From positions 682,001-746,000 of the forward strand of contig NZ_CP082161.1 in assembly GCF_023101665.1 (NCBI RefSeq): DNA of 64,000 nucleotides. The letters are read 5' to 3'. Source of the DNA: Bradyrhizobium sp. 195. GTDB taxonomy: Bacteria > Pseudomonadota > Alphaproteobacteria > Rhizobiales > Xanthobacteraceae. The translations under genes and the position numbers were made by a program. The number at the start of each line of letters is the position of its first letter. Position 1 is the stretch's first letter. The notes under the pieces were generated by a model, which saw only the letters and a program-made list of their open reading frames with translations, searched no databases and was not told the DNA's origin. Shown piece after piece: positions 26,387 through 34,415 of this stretch.

Positions 26387-26533
26387 GTGGACGTGCAGCT
26401 GCGGGTCTATGGCGTGAAAAGCCAGCGCGTCGCCGATGCCTCGCTGGCGACGATCACGACCGGCAACACCCAGGCGCCCTGCGTGATCATCGGATAACGC
26501 CTGGCGGAGATCCTCAAGACCGGAGCGTCTTCG
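26387..26533 (+). pseudogene. GMC oxidoreductase C-terminal remnant
   Basis: Read from 26387, the frame gives VDVQLRVYGVKSQRVADASL, then ATITTGNTQAPCVIIG, a stop codon, then RLAEILKTG. This is the C-terminal signature of glucose-methanol-choline oxidoreductases (family pattern RVxGxxxLRVADASxMPxITxGNTxAPxxMIGExxA). An in-frame TAA replaces the ExA residue pair region, and no FAD-binding front half is present. It is a fragment left by an earlier gene, wedged between ArdC and the ligase. Confidence 0.75.
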
Positions 26534-26618
26534 ATCGCATGGGATGAGCGAGCGGGGGCGTCCGGCATTGCCTGCTTCATAGCCGTGTTGGAGTTGAGCA
26601 GTTCGGTCGATCAATCTC

Positions 26619-27359
26619 TTAAACAAAAGGTTTGTCAGGACGCATGCGGACGAAGACTGGATGGCGGAACTGACCGTTCGGTGTGAATTGCATGCAGCTC
26701 ACCTCGATCACTTGGCCGACCAATCTTCCAGCGTTGGCTTCTGCCCAAAGGATTTCGCGCTCGGCATCTGTGAAACCGGCGCCAACGGCACCCCTGGTCG
26801 TTGTGACGAAGCCCAAGCGGCCGTGATGCTTGCCCCTCCCTTCTGCGTATCCGGTGATGGAAATGTCGTGCGTCTCCTCCGGCTTCACTTTGATCCACTG
26901 GTCGCCCCGACGAAGGACCAAGCCCTCGTGGTCGAGTTTGTTGGCGCGGTGAAGCTGGGCGATGATGTCGGCGGGAGTGGGATTGGTCAGGCTGCCCCAA
27001 CGCAGGCGTGGGTCGGGGAGATCGAGGCCGTAAAGGTTCTCCCAGGTAATCGACGGCGTGTCTTGGTTGAGGCACCTGGTGCGGGTCGCTCTGATCGTGT
27101 CGCGGAAGTTGTTGACGAAGACCTCGCAGTCGCGAGATTGGCCATCTCGCCACGGGGGGATGTTGTGCAGGGGCTTATTGGCTCTGCTCATCCAGCCATG
27201 CTCGTCGTGCCAGATCGCCCGGACCCCGTCGACCTTGAGCGTCACCAGCCAGTCGCCGGCCAGTGCCTTCCCATTCCATGAACGTGGATTGTTGATCTTT
27301 CGGTCCGTCATGGGTCCCGTGGCAGCTAGCTTGTTCTCGCCGGGATTCGAGGAAGGCAT
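26619..27359 (-). CDS. ATP-dependent DNA ligase (phage-like)
   Basis: The protein is about 246 aa. The nucleotidyltransferase motif I is LKVDGVRA, with the lysine that becomes adenylated. RGDQWIKVKPEETHDISITGYAEGRGKHHGRLG in segments covers motifs IV-V and the start of the OB domain, and VGQVIEVSCMQFTPNGQFRHPVFVRMR closes it. This compact form is that of phage and mobile-element ligases, not of LigA or LigD. Start ATG 27359 is open upstream and has a weak ribosome site; ATG 27311 (MTDRKINN) is an alternative. A ligase fits a replication or repair role with the clamp-loader-like genes to the right. Confidence 0.85.
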   Translation of the reverse strand: MPSSNPGENKLAATGPMTDRKINNPRSWNGKALAGDWLVTLKVDGVRAIWHDEHGWMSRANKPLHNIPPWRDGQSRDCEVFVNNFRDTIRATRTRCLNQDTPSITWENLYGLDLPDPRLRWGSLTNPTPADIIAQLHRANKLDHEGLVLRRGDQWIKVKPEETHDISITGYAEGRGKHHGRLGFVTTTRGAVGAGFTDAEREILWAEANAGRLVGQVIEVSCMQFTPNGQFRHPVFVRMRPDKPFV

Positions 27360-27505
27360 CGAGATGTTGCCATGAGGCGGCCGTTCAATGAGACAGCGGC
27401 GAGTTACCGCGGCCGATCTCTTCTTGTTCGGATGCCGCCGTATGCGACGCTCAGAAGCGGAGGCTTGCTTAACCTTCCAACCTAGGCAGAGGGAAGGGTA
27501 GGGGA

Positions 27506-27560
27506 AGGGCAGGGCAGGGCAGGGCAGGGCAGGGCAGGGCAGGGCAGGGCAGGGAGGGCG
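27506..27560. repeat. pentanucleotide tandem repeat (AGGGC)9
   Basis: Nine perfect AGGGC units run from 27506 to 27550, followed by a degenerate AGGGAGGGCGG. G runs of three at five-base spacing could form a G-quadruplex on the plus strand. The tract lies in the 5' flank of the ligase gene. The frames called across it (proline/alanine/cysteine repeats) are artefacts. Confidence 0.9.
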
Positions 27561-27731
27561 GAGGTGAGTGGGTGGGGGCAAAAAATATAGTCGCTTGTCA
27601 CGAGACCGCTGCGCCATTTTTTTGCGCCATTGGCGGAGCGATTGATCGCCTCTGTTCGTTTGCCGCGCAAAAGGAGTTCGAATGCGACTGGGGAGCTAGC
27701 GAGGACACCTTTGCCGAAGTCGAACTCCGTC

Positions 27732-27891
27732 TTAGTGCCCGAGGTAATCACATGCGCAAGCTGCGACCTCTTGAGAGCCGATTGGCGACGTATCGGCGCG
27801 GCAGTCCGGACACTCGTCGTCGCAACGGCATGACCAGGCGTCTTCCCACGCTGTCCCGCAACTGGCACATTCGTAGAAATTGATGAAGGCG
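27732..27891 (-). pseudogene. small zinc-ribbon protein lacking a start codon
   Basis: On the minus strand the frame reads FINFYECASCGTAWEDAWSC, then RCDDECPDCRADTSPIG and a stop at 27732. CxxC, CxC and CxxC pairs (ECASC, SCRC, ECPDC) make two zinc knuckles of a type common in small alphaproteobacterial and plasmid proteins. The frame is open back to a TAA about 60 bases upstream but contains no ATG, GTG or TTG, so a front end is missing or a frameshift lies just upstream. It is the next feature after the DUF2958 gene on the same strand. Confidence 0.55.
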
Positions 27892-27942
27892 GGCTGACAG
27901 TGGGGCTCGTGGCCCCACTGATGACTGCACTGCTTCCGTTAC

Positions 27943-28284
27943 TCAGGCAACGATGCGGCCTTTAGCTCGGGTTTCAGCGGCGTAAGCCGAAATGGGCTTC
28001 TCCGCATTGAAATGAAAGTCGCGTTCTACGGGAAGACCAAGGCCACCCCTTACTTCCTTGATTTCCGATAGGTGGACGAATCCGAGTTCGGGACAATTGA
28101 GACCAAGATCGCAGAGGCCAAACAGGCGATCCGGTTCGTCCAGGTCACACTCCGTGATTAGCCAAGTCGCGCCCGCATCTGGCGTGAACAGCTTGACGAC
28201 CGGAAAATGATCCCGTTCGCCGGCCAAGGCGTTGACCAAGAGTCGAACCCGATCTTCGAGGGTGAGCAGATCTATCTCAACCAT
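27943..28284 (-). CDS. DUF2958 family protein
   Basis: This 113-aa protein begins MVEIDLLTLEDRVRLLVNAL, continues with TPDAGATWLITECDLDEPDRLFGLCDLGLNCPELGFVHLSEI in segments, and ends with GLPVERDFHFNAEKPISAYA. This is diagnostic of DUF2958, a family found on plasmids and conjugative elements, often near ArdC-type genes. GGAGA lies 9 bases before ATG 28284, and the start overlaps the end of the PD-(D/E)XK-like gene by 8 bp, so translation is coupled. The function is unknown. Confidence 0.88.
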   Translation of the reverse strand: MVEIDLLTLEDRVRLLVNALAGERDHFPVVKLFTPDAGATWLITECDLDEPDRLFGLCDLGLNCPELGFVHLSEIKEVRGGLGLPVERDFHFNAEKPISAYAAETRAKGRIVA

Positions 28285-29464
28285 CTGAGGTCTCCGCAGG
28301 GTCGGAGACAGCGGCCTGGCCGTTGGGTTGAGTGCGTCGGGTGCGGGGGCTCGGTTTGCGAGTCCTCGTCTTGCTGTTGGCATCGGCAGCGCGCGTATTC
28401 GTTAAAGAACACGGTGGCTCGCTGCACTGCGCCTTTGGTGCAATGACCGCGAGTGCGGCTTCATAGACGCGCTGGAAGTCGCAGTAGCGTTTCCAAAGCT
28501 GGTCCGCCGTTTCGCGGTCGCCCGCCACGTCGATGGCGTCGATCAACTTCTCTAGGGTGAAGTGCTGGAAACGAACCCGTGTTGAATCGTCATGGTCGAT
28601 GGGGGCGAGTTCGTTTGCGTAGACGCGGAAGGCGGCGTCAGCGCGCCGATTGAGACGCGGCGCAATGCCGATGAACATTGCTCGTGGCGTGATGCCGTGG
28701 TCGACAGAAAGCTGGGCGAGCATGTGTTCGCGCATCAATTGTTCGATCGGGGGCGACCGGAGGATGACGCTTTCGGGGGTCTTGTAGAGACGGACCTCCT
28801 TTAGCGCTTGGTCATAGCGGTCGCGCCATCTTGCCACCGGTCCGGCCATCTCCTCGGAATATTTGACCTCCACGTAAACGATGCCTGCTTCGCCGTCAGG
28901 CGTTGTAATATGAACGGCGACGTCGAACGCGGAACGGTCCGCAAGAAAGCGGTCATCGCGCCGGCCGGGGGAGTGTTCGAAGGCAATCCGTTCGACGGAA
29001 TGGACGAATTCGGGCAACATCTGGCGGAAGACGGCCGTCGCCAGCTTCGTGTCCAGTGCTAATGGACCGAACGCATTCGCCACGAGGCACATTGAAGTCA
29101 AAGTGTTGGTCATCAGGCGATCCTCGTCGACCGCGGCATCGTCCTCGCGAAGCAGAAGAAACTCGCGCAGCGCTAGGAGATGAATTTGGGGAGAGATGAA
29201 GTTCCGCCCGGATTCGGCCGCGTCAGCTCGGAGATAGGAGCCGAGGTGGGCGCCGCGCTCTTCGACAGCAGCGTTCGGAATGCCCTGGTCGCGCATCCAC
29301 AGGATCTGCAAGATTCTTGCTGCCCGGCGGAATCGCGAATCTATCGAGCAGTGCGAGTCGTAATGCTTGGCGACGGCATCACTGATGAACGGCGTTCGGG
29401 AAATTTGAGTAAACGTGCGGGCTGATTGCTCCGGCCCTGTTTGAACCGAATTGGATGTGTTCAA
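28277..29464 (-). CDS. PD-(D/E)XK nuclease-like protein
   Basis: This protein of about 395 aa has a core with FDVAVHITTPDGEAGIVYVEVKYSEEM, the D...ExK half of a PD-(D/E)XK nuclease motif (Asp in FDVA, EVK in YVEVKYSE). A long helical N-terminal region with FRRAARILQILWMRDQG and a C-terminal Ser/Thr/Arg-rich tail (KTRTRKPSPRTRRTQ) flank it. It starts an operon with DUF2958. A restriction, repair or resolvase role is possible; the fold is inferred from the motif alone. Confidence 0.65.
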   Translation of the reverse strand: MNTSNSVQTGPEQSARTFTQISRTPFISDAVAKHYDSHCSIDSRFRRAARILQILWMRDQGIPNAAVEERGAHLGSYLRADAAESGRNFISPQIHLLALREFLLLREDDAAVDEDRLMTNTLTSMCLVANAFGPLALDTKLATAVFRQMLPEFVHSVERIAFEHSPGRRDDRFLADRSAFDVAVHITTPDGEAGIVYVEVKYSEEMAGPVARWRDRYDQALKEVRLYKTPESVILRSPPIEQLMREHMLAQLSVDHGITPRAMFIGIAPRLNRRADAAFRVYANELAPIDHDDSTRVRFQHFTLEKLIDAIDVAGDRETADQLWKRYCDFQRVYEAALAVIAPKAQCSEPPCSLTNTRAADANSKTRTRKPSPRTRRTQPNGQAAVSDPAETSDG

Positions 29465-30226
29465 GGTCGTCTCTCTCTTTTTGGGCGCACGATTTGCGCA
29501 AGAGAGATTCGCGGCTCAGTGAGCGAAGTTAACCAGGAGAGTGGCGATAATCGGCAGCTGGAACGAAGTGTATTCGCCAATTCACAAGAAGCAGCAGGAG
29601 TCGACTGCACTTTTTGCAAGTGACTTCCCTGAGCAGTGGCAGTGCCGATTCAGGCCGGCGCCGAGCTACCGAACAATCTAATGTAACGTCGGCGACGCAA
29701 CCGTCCTCCATCATCTTCCTCGGTCCTTCTCATGTCCCAGGAAGGGGAAGGGGAAGGGGAAGGGGGAGGGGGAAGGGAAGGGGAAGGGGAAGGGGAAGGG
29801 GAAGGAAGGCAGGTGCAGGGCAGGCAGGATGGGCGATGGGCGATATAAATGAACACCGCAGATCATTTCATTGGTCGCTGCGCGATTTGTCGGATGGGCA
29901 GAAAGCCGGCGAGGTCGCAGCTGGACGAAATTTGAGGTGTTGTGTTGTGGCCGTTTGCGGCTCCGCCACTGTGCAGGATAGCCCACGATCTTGAGGCCAA
30001 GTCGCCCCGCATAGTACCTGCAAGCTGTGCTCAAGAGCGCAATCGTGAGTTGATTGAAGCCAATTTGAGCCAGCGAGCTTCCACTCGGCTGGGCCCCCTC
30101 ACCTCATGCCGACAATCACAATCTCGTGATGGAACCGCGAGATTCCAATTTTGGGGGTCGGAATCCCCTATATTGTAAGGGCGAACAGCGCAGGAGCGCG
30201 CCAAGGCCCCTATCACAGGAGCCGTT
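29465..30226. other. divergent intergenic region with purine-rich repeat
   Basis: This 760-bp gap separates the minus-strand operon (PD-(D/E)XK/DUF2958) from the plus-strand ATPase operon. It holds the GGGGAA-type repeat at 29740-29811, a TGGAA...TTCCA inverted pair near 30130-30147, and an AT-richer TATATTGTAAGG run near 30169-30180 just before the first gene. Both promoters must lie here. No gene is supported inside; the Ser/Pro-repeat frames across the repeat are artefacts. Confidence 0.5.
29740..29811. repeat. imperfect (GGGGAA)n tandem repeat
   Basis: About eleven GGGGAA-like units in a row are broken by a GGGGGAGGGGG and an AAGGGAAGG variant. The plus strand is entirely purine over more than 60 bases. 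It can form G-quadruplex or triplex structures. It resembles in style the (AGGGC)9 tract 2.2 kb to the left, on the same strand. Confidence 0.9.
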
Positions 30227-30787
30227 ATGGCCGACTTCGACTCATTCTTTAATACTATCAACGCCTTGCAGGAATCCGATCTAACTGATCGAGATCGCCT
30301 GGAGGCCACGCCCGGACAAGCTCTCCAAGAGAGGGCAGTCGGCGGCACGAACACGGCTCCAAGTTCCATTCATGGAGGCAGCGCAACCGGTACGCGAGTT
30401 GTGGCTAAATTGGGCTCGCCTTCACAGCTCCATGGTGGCGCGCAATCCCTTGCCGATCCGGTGGCCGGCGTCGGAGCTGTCGACGTCATTATGTCCGATA
30501 GTGGCGAGGTCGAGATTCTGCCCGGCCACTTGACGTCGACCTTCTGGGTGGCCGCCGCCGATGATGATGATGCCGACGTAGATCTCGGTGGCTCTGATGA
30601 TCAGGCAGATTTCGAGGAGGACTCGGAGCTGTCTCAGTACGAGGAAATCGACGACACCGAAGTGCTTGCCGAGATTTTGCGGCGCTCGTGGCTGTGTCCA
30701 AGCGCTCGCGCTCGAGCTCTTTTTCGCCGCGCGGCGTCTGGCAAAGGGCCAAATGCTCAGCTGCTTCGCGCCTCCGGCATGATTTAA
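30227..30787 (+). CDS. acidic protein, first gene of ATPase operon
   Basis: The protein is 186 aa. The N-terminus MADFDSFFNTINALQESDLT is helical, a Gly/Ala-rich middle follows, and a strongly acidic patch (AAADDDDADVDLGGSDDQAD, then FEEDSELSQYEEIDDTEV) lies near residues 110-145. The last 40 residues are basic. It has no recognised domain. It sits 56 bp before the SF3-like ATPase and shares its strand. Such a charge pattern would fit a protein that binds DNA-binding partners or mimics DNA; this is inference. Confidence 0.6.
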   Translation: MADFDSFFNTINALQESDLTDRDRLEATPGQALQERAVGGTNTAPSSIHGGSATGTRVVAKLGSPSQLHGGAQSLADPVAGVGAVDVIMSDSGEVEILPGHLTSTFWVAAADDDDADVDLGGSDDQADFEEDSELSQYEEIDDTEVLAEILRRSWLCPSARARALFRRAASGKGPNAQLLRASGMI

Positions 30788-30843
30788 CGATTCCCACGCA
30801 CCAGAAGCGCCGCCGCAACGATTGCGGCGGCAACCCTCCTCAC

Positions 30844-32370
30844 ATGCATCCCAATCCAGAAAATGCTCCGGCGAGCACGCCGATCTCGGCCTCGTCGATA
30901 GGGCCGGCGGCGGAACTTGGCCCTGGCGCAACTCACCCGGCTCGATCAGGCGGGCTGCCTTTGCGCGCGCCGCTTGACGATCTCCTCCACAGCGACGCCT
31001 CGGACTTTGTTCGTGACTACATGAACGCGCGCGATATCGAGGTCCTGTTCGACGGTACTCTCTTTCTGCGGGGCCGTCCCCTCCAGGCGATCACGCCCGA
31101 CGCCATTGACGCCGTTCTCGCCGTCGACCCGCCCACCGTGTCCGACCTGCTGGACGAGATTGCCCTGCATGCCCGTCATGTCGGCAGCCCGCTCAAGCGA
31201 GGAGATCTCGGCGCGGCGATGCGACAGGTCCTGCGCTCGGAGAAACATCAGCGTTACCAGTCCGTGCTTCGGCCTTTGTTTGACACCTGCTCGTCAAGCG
31301 AAGCCGAGCAAGCTCGCGCGCAATGGCGTCGCTTGGCCAGCCTGTTCGGCATGAACCCCGACTTGGCGATCGCCATTCTCCAGCACTTCTGTTGGAGCGT
31401 GAAACAGAAGCAGCTCCGCCGCCCTGTCGTGCATCATTGCATGCCGATCATCTTCAGCACCACGCAAGGCACCGGCAAAACCGTGTTCGTTAAGAAATTT
31501 CTCGCACCGCTCCGCGAGCTCGCCACCGACTCGGCGCTCTTCACCGATCTGGCAGACCGCCGAAGCGGCGATATCTTCAGATTTCCGGTCATCTTCTTAG
31601 ATGACATGGAGCGGATTCCCGCCTCCATGGTGCCGGCGTTGAAGGCTGTGCTGACCTCTGACCGGCTTCGCCGACGCCGGCTCGGCACGTCCGCGTCGGA
31701 TCCCATCCGACAAGCCTGCGTCCCCATAGGAACATCAAATCAGATGGTCCAGGAACTGGTCGAGGATGAGACCGGCCATCGCCGCTTTGCCATGCTCCCA
31801 TTTCGTAACGGAGCCACGTTCAAGGGCGGGGACGCCTCTGTGTGGGACACCGTCAATGCCGTCGATTACCAGCTGCTCTGGCGGTCGGTCGATGCATTCG
31901 CGTCGAGTCCGCTGCTGCCGTTCCGCGAGGAACTACTTCGCCACGAGCATGCCGAGGCCAAGCCGACCGGAGTGATCGGTTGGGTCACCGACCTCGATCT
32001 CGACTCCGAGGCGGTCAGGAATATCACGACCCGTCACGGTGTCCGGGCGCAGGGCTTGCGCGACCTGTTCATGGCGCAGACAGGCATCGAGATCTCGGCT
32101 CAGAAATTTGCCAAGGACATGGAGCGCTGCTGCATGCGGCCCGAGATGCCGTTCAGCGACAAAATCAAGATCGAGACCGGCGCGGTATACCGATTGAAGT
32201 CTCGGCCATCATCTGGTGCTGCCGCCCAGAGCGGGCCTGCCCGACGGGGCCCACCGGCATTAACCGAGTCAGCTCCGTCAGCTGTGCCAGCTTCATCATG
32301 TTCGTCAGCTTCGTCAGTCCCGCCGGCCGCATCCGCCGGGGAGGACGCCCGGCTGGAGCCTCAACCGTGA
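30844..32370 (+). CDS. SF3/DUF5906-like P-loop ATPase (primase-helicase type)
   Basis: The protein is 508 aa. Walker A STTQGTGKT lies at about 204-212, Walker B VIFLDDMER at about 249-257, and a sensor segment PIGTSNQMVQELV follows, then RRFAMLPF. This order and IIFSTTQGTGKTVFVKKFL match the superfamily-3-like ATPases of phage and plasmid primases (DUF5906/VapE type). A winged-helix-like domain (DLFMAQTGIEISAQKFAKDM) and a Ser/Ala/Pro-rich tail end the protein. No primase catalytic site is evident. The next gene overlaps the stop (TGATG). The start at ATG 30844 has no clear ribosome site. Confidence 0.75.
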   Translation: MHPNPENAPASTPISASSIGPAAELGPGATHPARSGGLPLRAPLDDLLHSDASDFVRDYMNARDIEVLFDGTLFLRGRPLQAITPDAIDAVLAVDPPTVSDLLDEIALHARHVGSPLKRGDLGAAMRQVLRSEKHQRYQSVLRPLFDTCSSSEAEQARAQWRRLASLFGMNPDLAIAILQHFCWSVKQKQLRRPVVHHCMPIIFSTTQGTGKTVFVKKFLAPLRELATDSALFTDLADRRSGDIFRFPVIFLDDMERIPASMVPALKAVLTSDRLRRRRLGTSASDPIRQACVPIGTSNQMVQELVEDETGHRRFAMLPFRNGATFKGGDASVWDTVNAVDYQLLWRSVDAFASSPLLPFREELLRHEHAEAKPTGVIGWVTDLDLDSEAVRNITTRHGVRAQGLRDLFMAQTGIEISAQKFAKDMERCCMRPEMPFSDKIKIETGAVYRLKSRPSSGAAAQSGPARRGPPALTESAPSAVPASSCSSASSVPPAASAGEDARLEPQP

Positions 32371-34415
32371 TGCTTGCGGACAAGTATCGGCCTTGCCGGT
32401 TCGAGGACGTTTGGGGCCAGGACGCGGTGGTCAAGCAGCTCTCGGCCCTCGCCAAAGCCCGGCGCGGCAGTCATTTGATGCTGACAGGATCCTACGGGTC
32501 GGGGAAGACGACCCTGATCAGAATCTTTGCCCGGGCGCTGAACTGCGAGCAATTGACCGAGGATGGATCGCCTTGCGAGCGATGCCCATCTTGCCGCGGT
32601 GCGAGCGGAGATTGCCTCGTCGAGTACGACGTGCCCGGCAGCGGCGGCGACAAGGATGCGATACGCGCCTGGGTCGATCTACATAATCGCGAGCCGACCG
32701 GCGCCAAGTGGAAGATCCTGTTTCTCGACGAAGCTCATGCCCTGAAACCCACCGCCGTCGATAGCCTGCTCAAGGATGTCGAGGAGCCGCGAGCTGGCGT
32801 CCTGTTTGCCTTCGCGACCACCGAGCCCTGGGAACTCAAGCCGACTTTGAGGTCGCGAACGCTGCCGTTGGAGGTGCGTCCTCTGAGCGTTCCAGATGGG
32901 GTTGACTTCCTGGAATCGATAGCAGAACGCGAGGGCATTTCCTACGACCGAGATGCATTGCTGCTCCTTGCTTGCGTGAAGCAAGGCCATCCCCGTGACT
33001 TGCTCAATGGCTTGGGTCAGGTAGCAGGCCTCGGCCGGGGTGTAACGGTCGAAGCCGTGAAGTCGCTGTTCGCGATCCACGACGCCGAGTCGTTGATAGA
33101 TTATTTCCTGGCCCTTGGTCGAGGAGATGCGATCGGTCAAATCGCCGCGATGGGACACTGGCGAGAGCGGCTGAGCTCGAAGATTCAGGGGGTGCAGACG
33201 CTCCTGACCTCGATCTACTACAATGAATTGCTTGGTCGGAAGATCGTCATCGATGCGTTGCTCGACACGCTCACCAACGACCGAGCCACGATCATTACAG
33301 CATTCTGCTCGCGGCTCGACGTCGATAGACCAAGCGAGTTGATCCCGTATTGGAACATGATGCTGGACTTCTGGTCTCGATCGCGTGCCACAGATGACGA
33401 AGCCGCGCGCCTCCAACTCTGTCTTTTCGAGGACCTCGTAAATCGGCGGCTGCAGCAGGAAGCAGTGGAGCCCGTCATCGCGCCAGGCGCCCGATCACGG
33501 CGCGTCTCCACGAGGGCGCCTGTTCAGACCGTCATCCCTGCACCGGCAGCCGAGATCGAGCTTGCCTGCTCTGGTGATCAATATCTTGGACCAGAACACG
33601 TTCGGGAGATCGTCAACAGGGCGTCATTCTTCATTCAGCACGACGGTCAGACCTTGAACGCGGCATTCACGATCTACCCATCGTGGCGAGCGCGCTCGTC
33701 GGAGGCCGGCGCCGTCGCGGCGATCGAGCAGTTTCGCGAGCAACTGAGCGCGACCTGGGGATTGGCGGGCGCTCCGATTGCGAGCATCGCGACCCATGAG
33801 CGCGACGCCGGCGGCGTGCTTGGGCGCGTCGTTGCGCACGTTCCGGCGCTCGTCGATGCGCTGGCGGCCAAGGAGGCGCTGATTGGCTGGTGCGACGACC
33901 TTCAGTCAAATAGCGGAGAGAACGCCCTGGTGCGCCTCGAGGCGCGCCAGGGTGCGCCCGACGCGCGCGCCATGAGATTCCATTGGAATTGCGTGCTGAT
34001 GCTTTGCGCGGCGGCCCAAGATGGAGAAGGAGCGTTCGGCGATGCCAGACGACTCCTCGATGATCTTCGGGTTCCAACGCACATCCGGCGGCAAACCGGG
34101 CCGATACGACACCCAATATTGGAATTCTCCGGCGCCTTGAGCTCGCTGTCGATCGAGAACGCCCGGGCAAACGGCATGGAGTTTCTGTCTGCGTTCGACG
34201 CACGGGCATGGCCTTGGATCCGTAAGGGGTGGGAGCGAAACGAACATCTTGATCGGCAACGAGAGATCGCGGAGCGCCGACGTAAACTGTCTGACATTGA
34301 GCGATTGTGGGTGGATGTGGACAGGCGCCGGAATGAGATCGCAAACCTCGAGGCGAGCTGGAGCCACGGACCGGAGGGCCGGCCGCGACGATGGCGCGGC
34401 TGGTGGACACGGTGA
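32370..34415 (+). CDS. DnaX-like clamp-loader ATPase
   Basis: The 681-aa protein opens MLADKYRPCRFEDVWGQDAV, close to the start of DnaX (gamma/tau). Walker A GSYGSGKT is at 40-47, a four-Cys zinc module at C59, C69, C72, C75, Walker B ILFLDEAHAL at 116-125 and a TLRSRT arginine-finger site near 160. The DnaX features thus span the first 240 residues. The rest is unlike chromosomal tau and has no clear match. TGATG overlap with the upstream gene shows coupled translation. A clamp loader working with the host beta clamp or polymerase on the element's DNA is the main inference; a RuvB-like or RarA-like role is less likely. Confidence 0.78.
   Translation: MLADKYRPCRFEDVWGQDAVVKQLSALAKARRGSHLMLTGSYGSGKTTLIRIFARALNCEQLTEDGSPCERCPSCRGASGDCLVEYDVPGSGGDKDAIRAWVDLHNREPTGAKWKILFLDEAHALKPTAVDSLLKDVEEPRAGVLFAFATTEPWELKPTLRSRTLPLEVRPLSVPDGVDFLESIAEREGISYDRDALLLLACVKQGHPRDLLNGLGQVAGLGRGVTVEAVKSLFAIHDAESLIDYFLALGRGDAIGQIAAMGHWRERLSSKIQGVQTLLTSIYYNELLGRKIVIDALLDTLTNDRATIITAFCSRLDVDRPSELIPYWNMMLDFWSRSRATDDEAARLQLCLFEDLVNRRLQQEAVEPVIAPGARSRRVSTRAPVQTVIPAPAAEIELACSGDQYLGPEHVREIVNRASFFIQHDGQTLNAAFTIYPSWRARSSEAGAVAAIEQFREQLSATWGLAGAPIASIATHERDAGGVLGRVVAHVPALVDALAAKEALIGWCDDLQSNSGENALVRLEARQGAPDARAMRFHWNCVLMLCAAAQDGEGAFGDARRLLDDLRVPTHIRRQTGPIRHPILEFSGALSSLSIENARANGMEFLSAFDARAWPWIRKGWERNEHLDRQREIAERRRKLSDIERLWVDVDRRRNEIANLEASWSHGPEGRPRRWRGWWTR

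Noticed and set aside
27482..27617. Proline/alanine/cysteine-rich peptide frames across the (AGGGC)9 tract
   Set aside because: They are translations of the tandem repeat itself and would not fit any fold; the ligase start is placed to the left of the repeat instead.
29614..30034. Ser/Pro-repeat and Arg/Gly-repeat frames across the (GGGGAA)n tract
   Set aside because: Low-complexity translations of a purine repeat with no ribosome site or homologous pattern.
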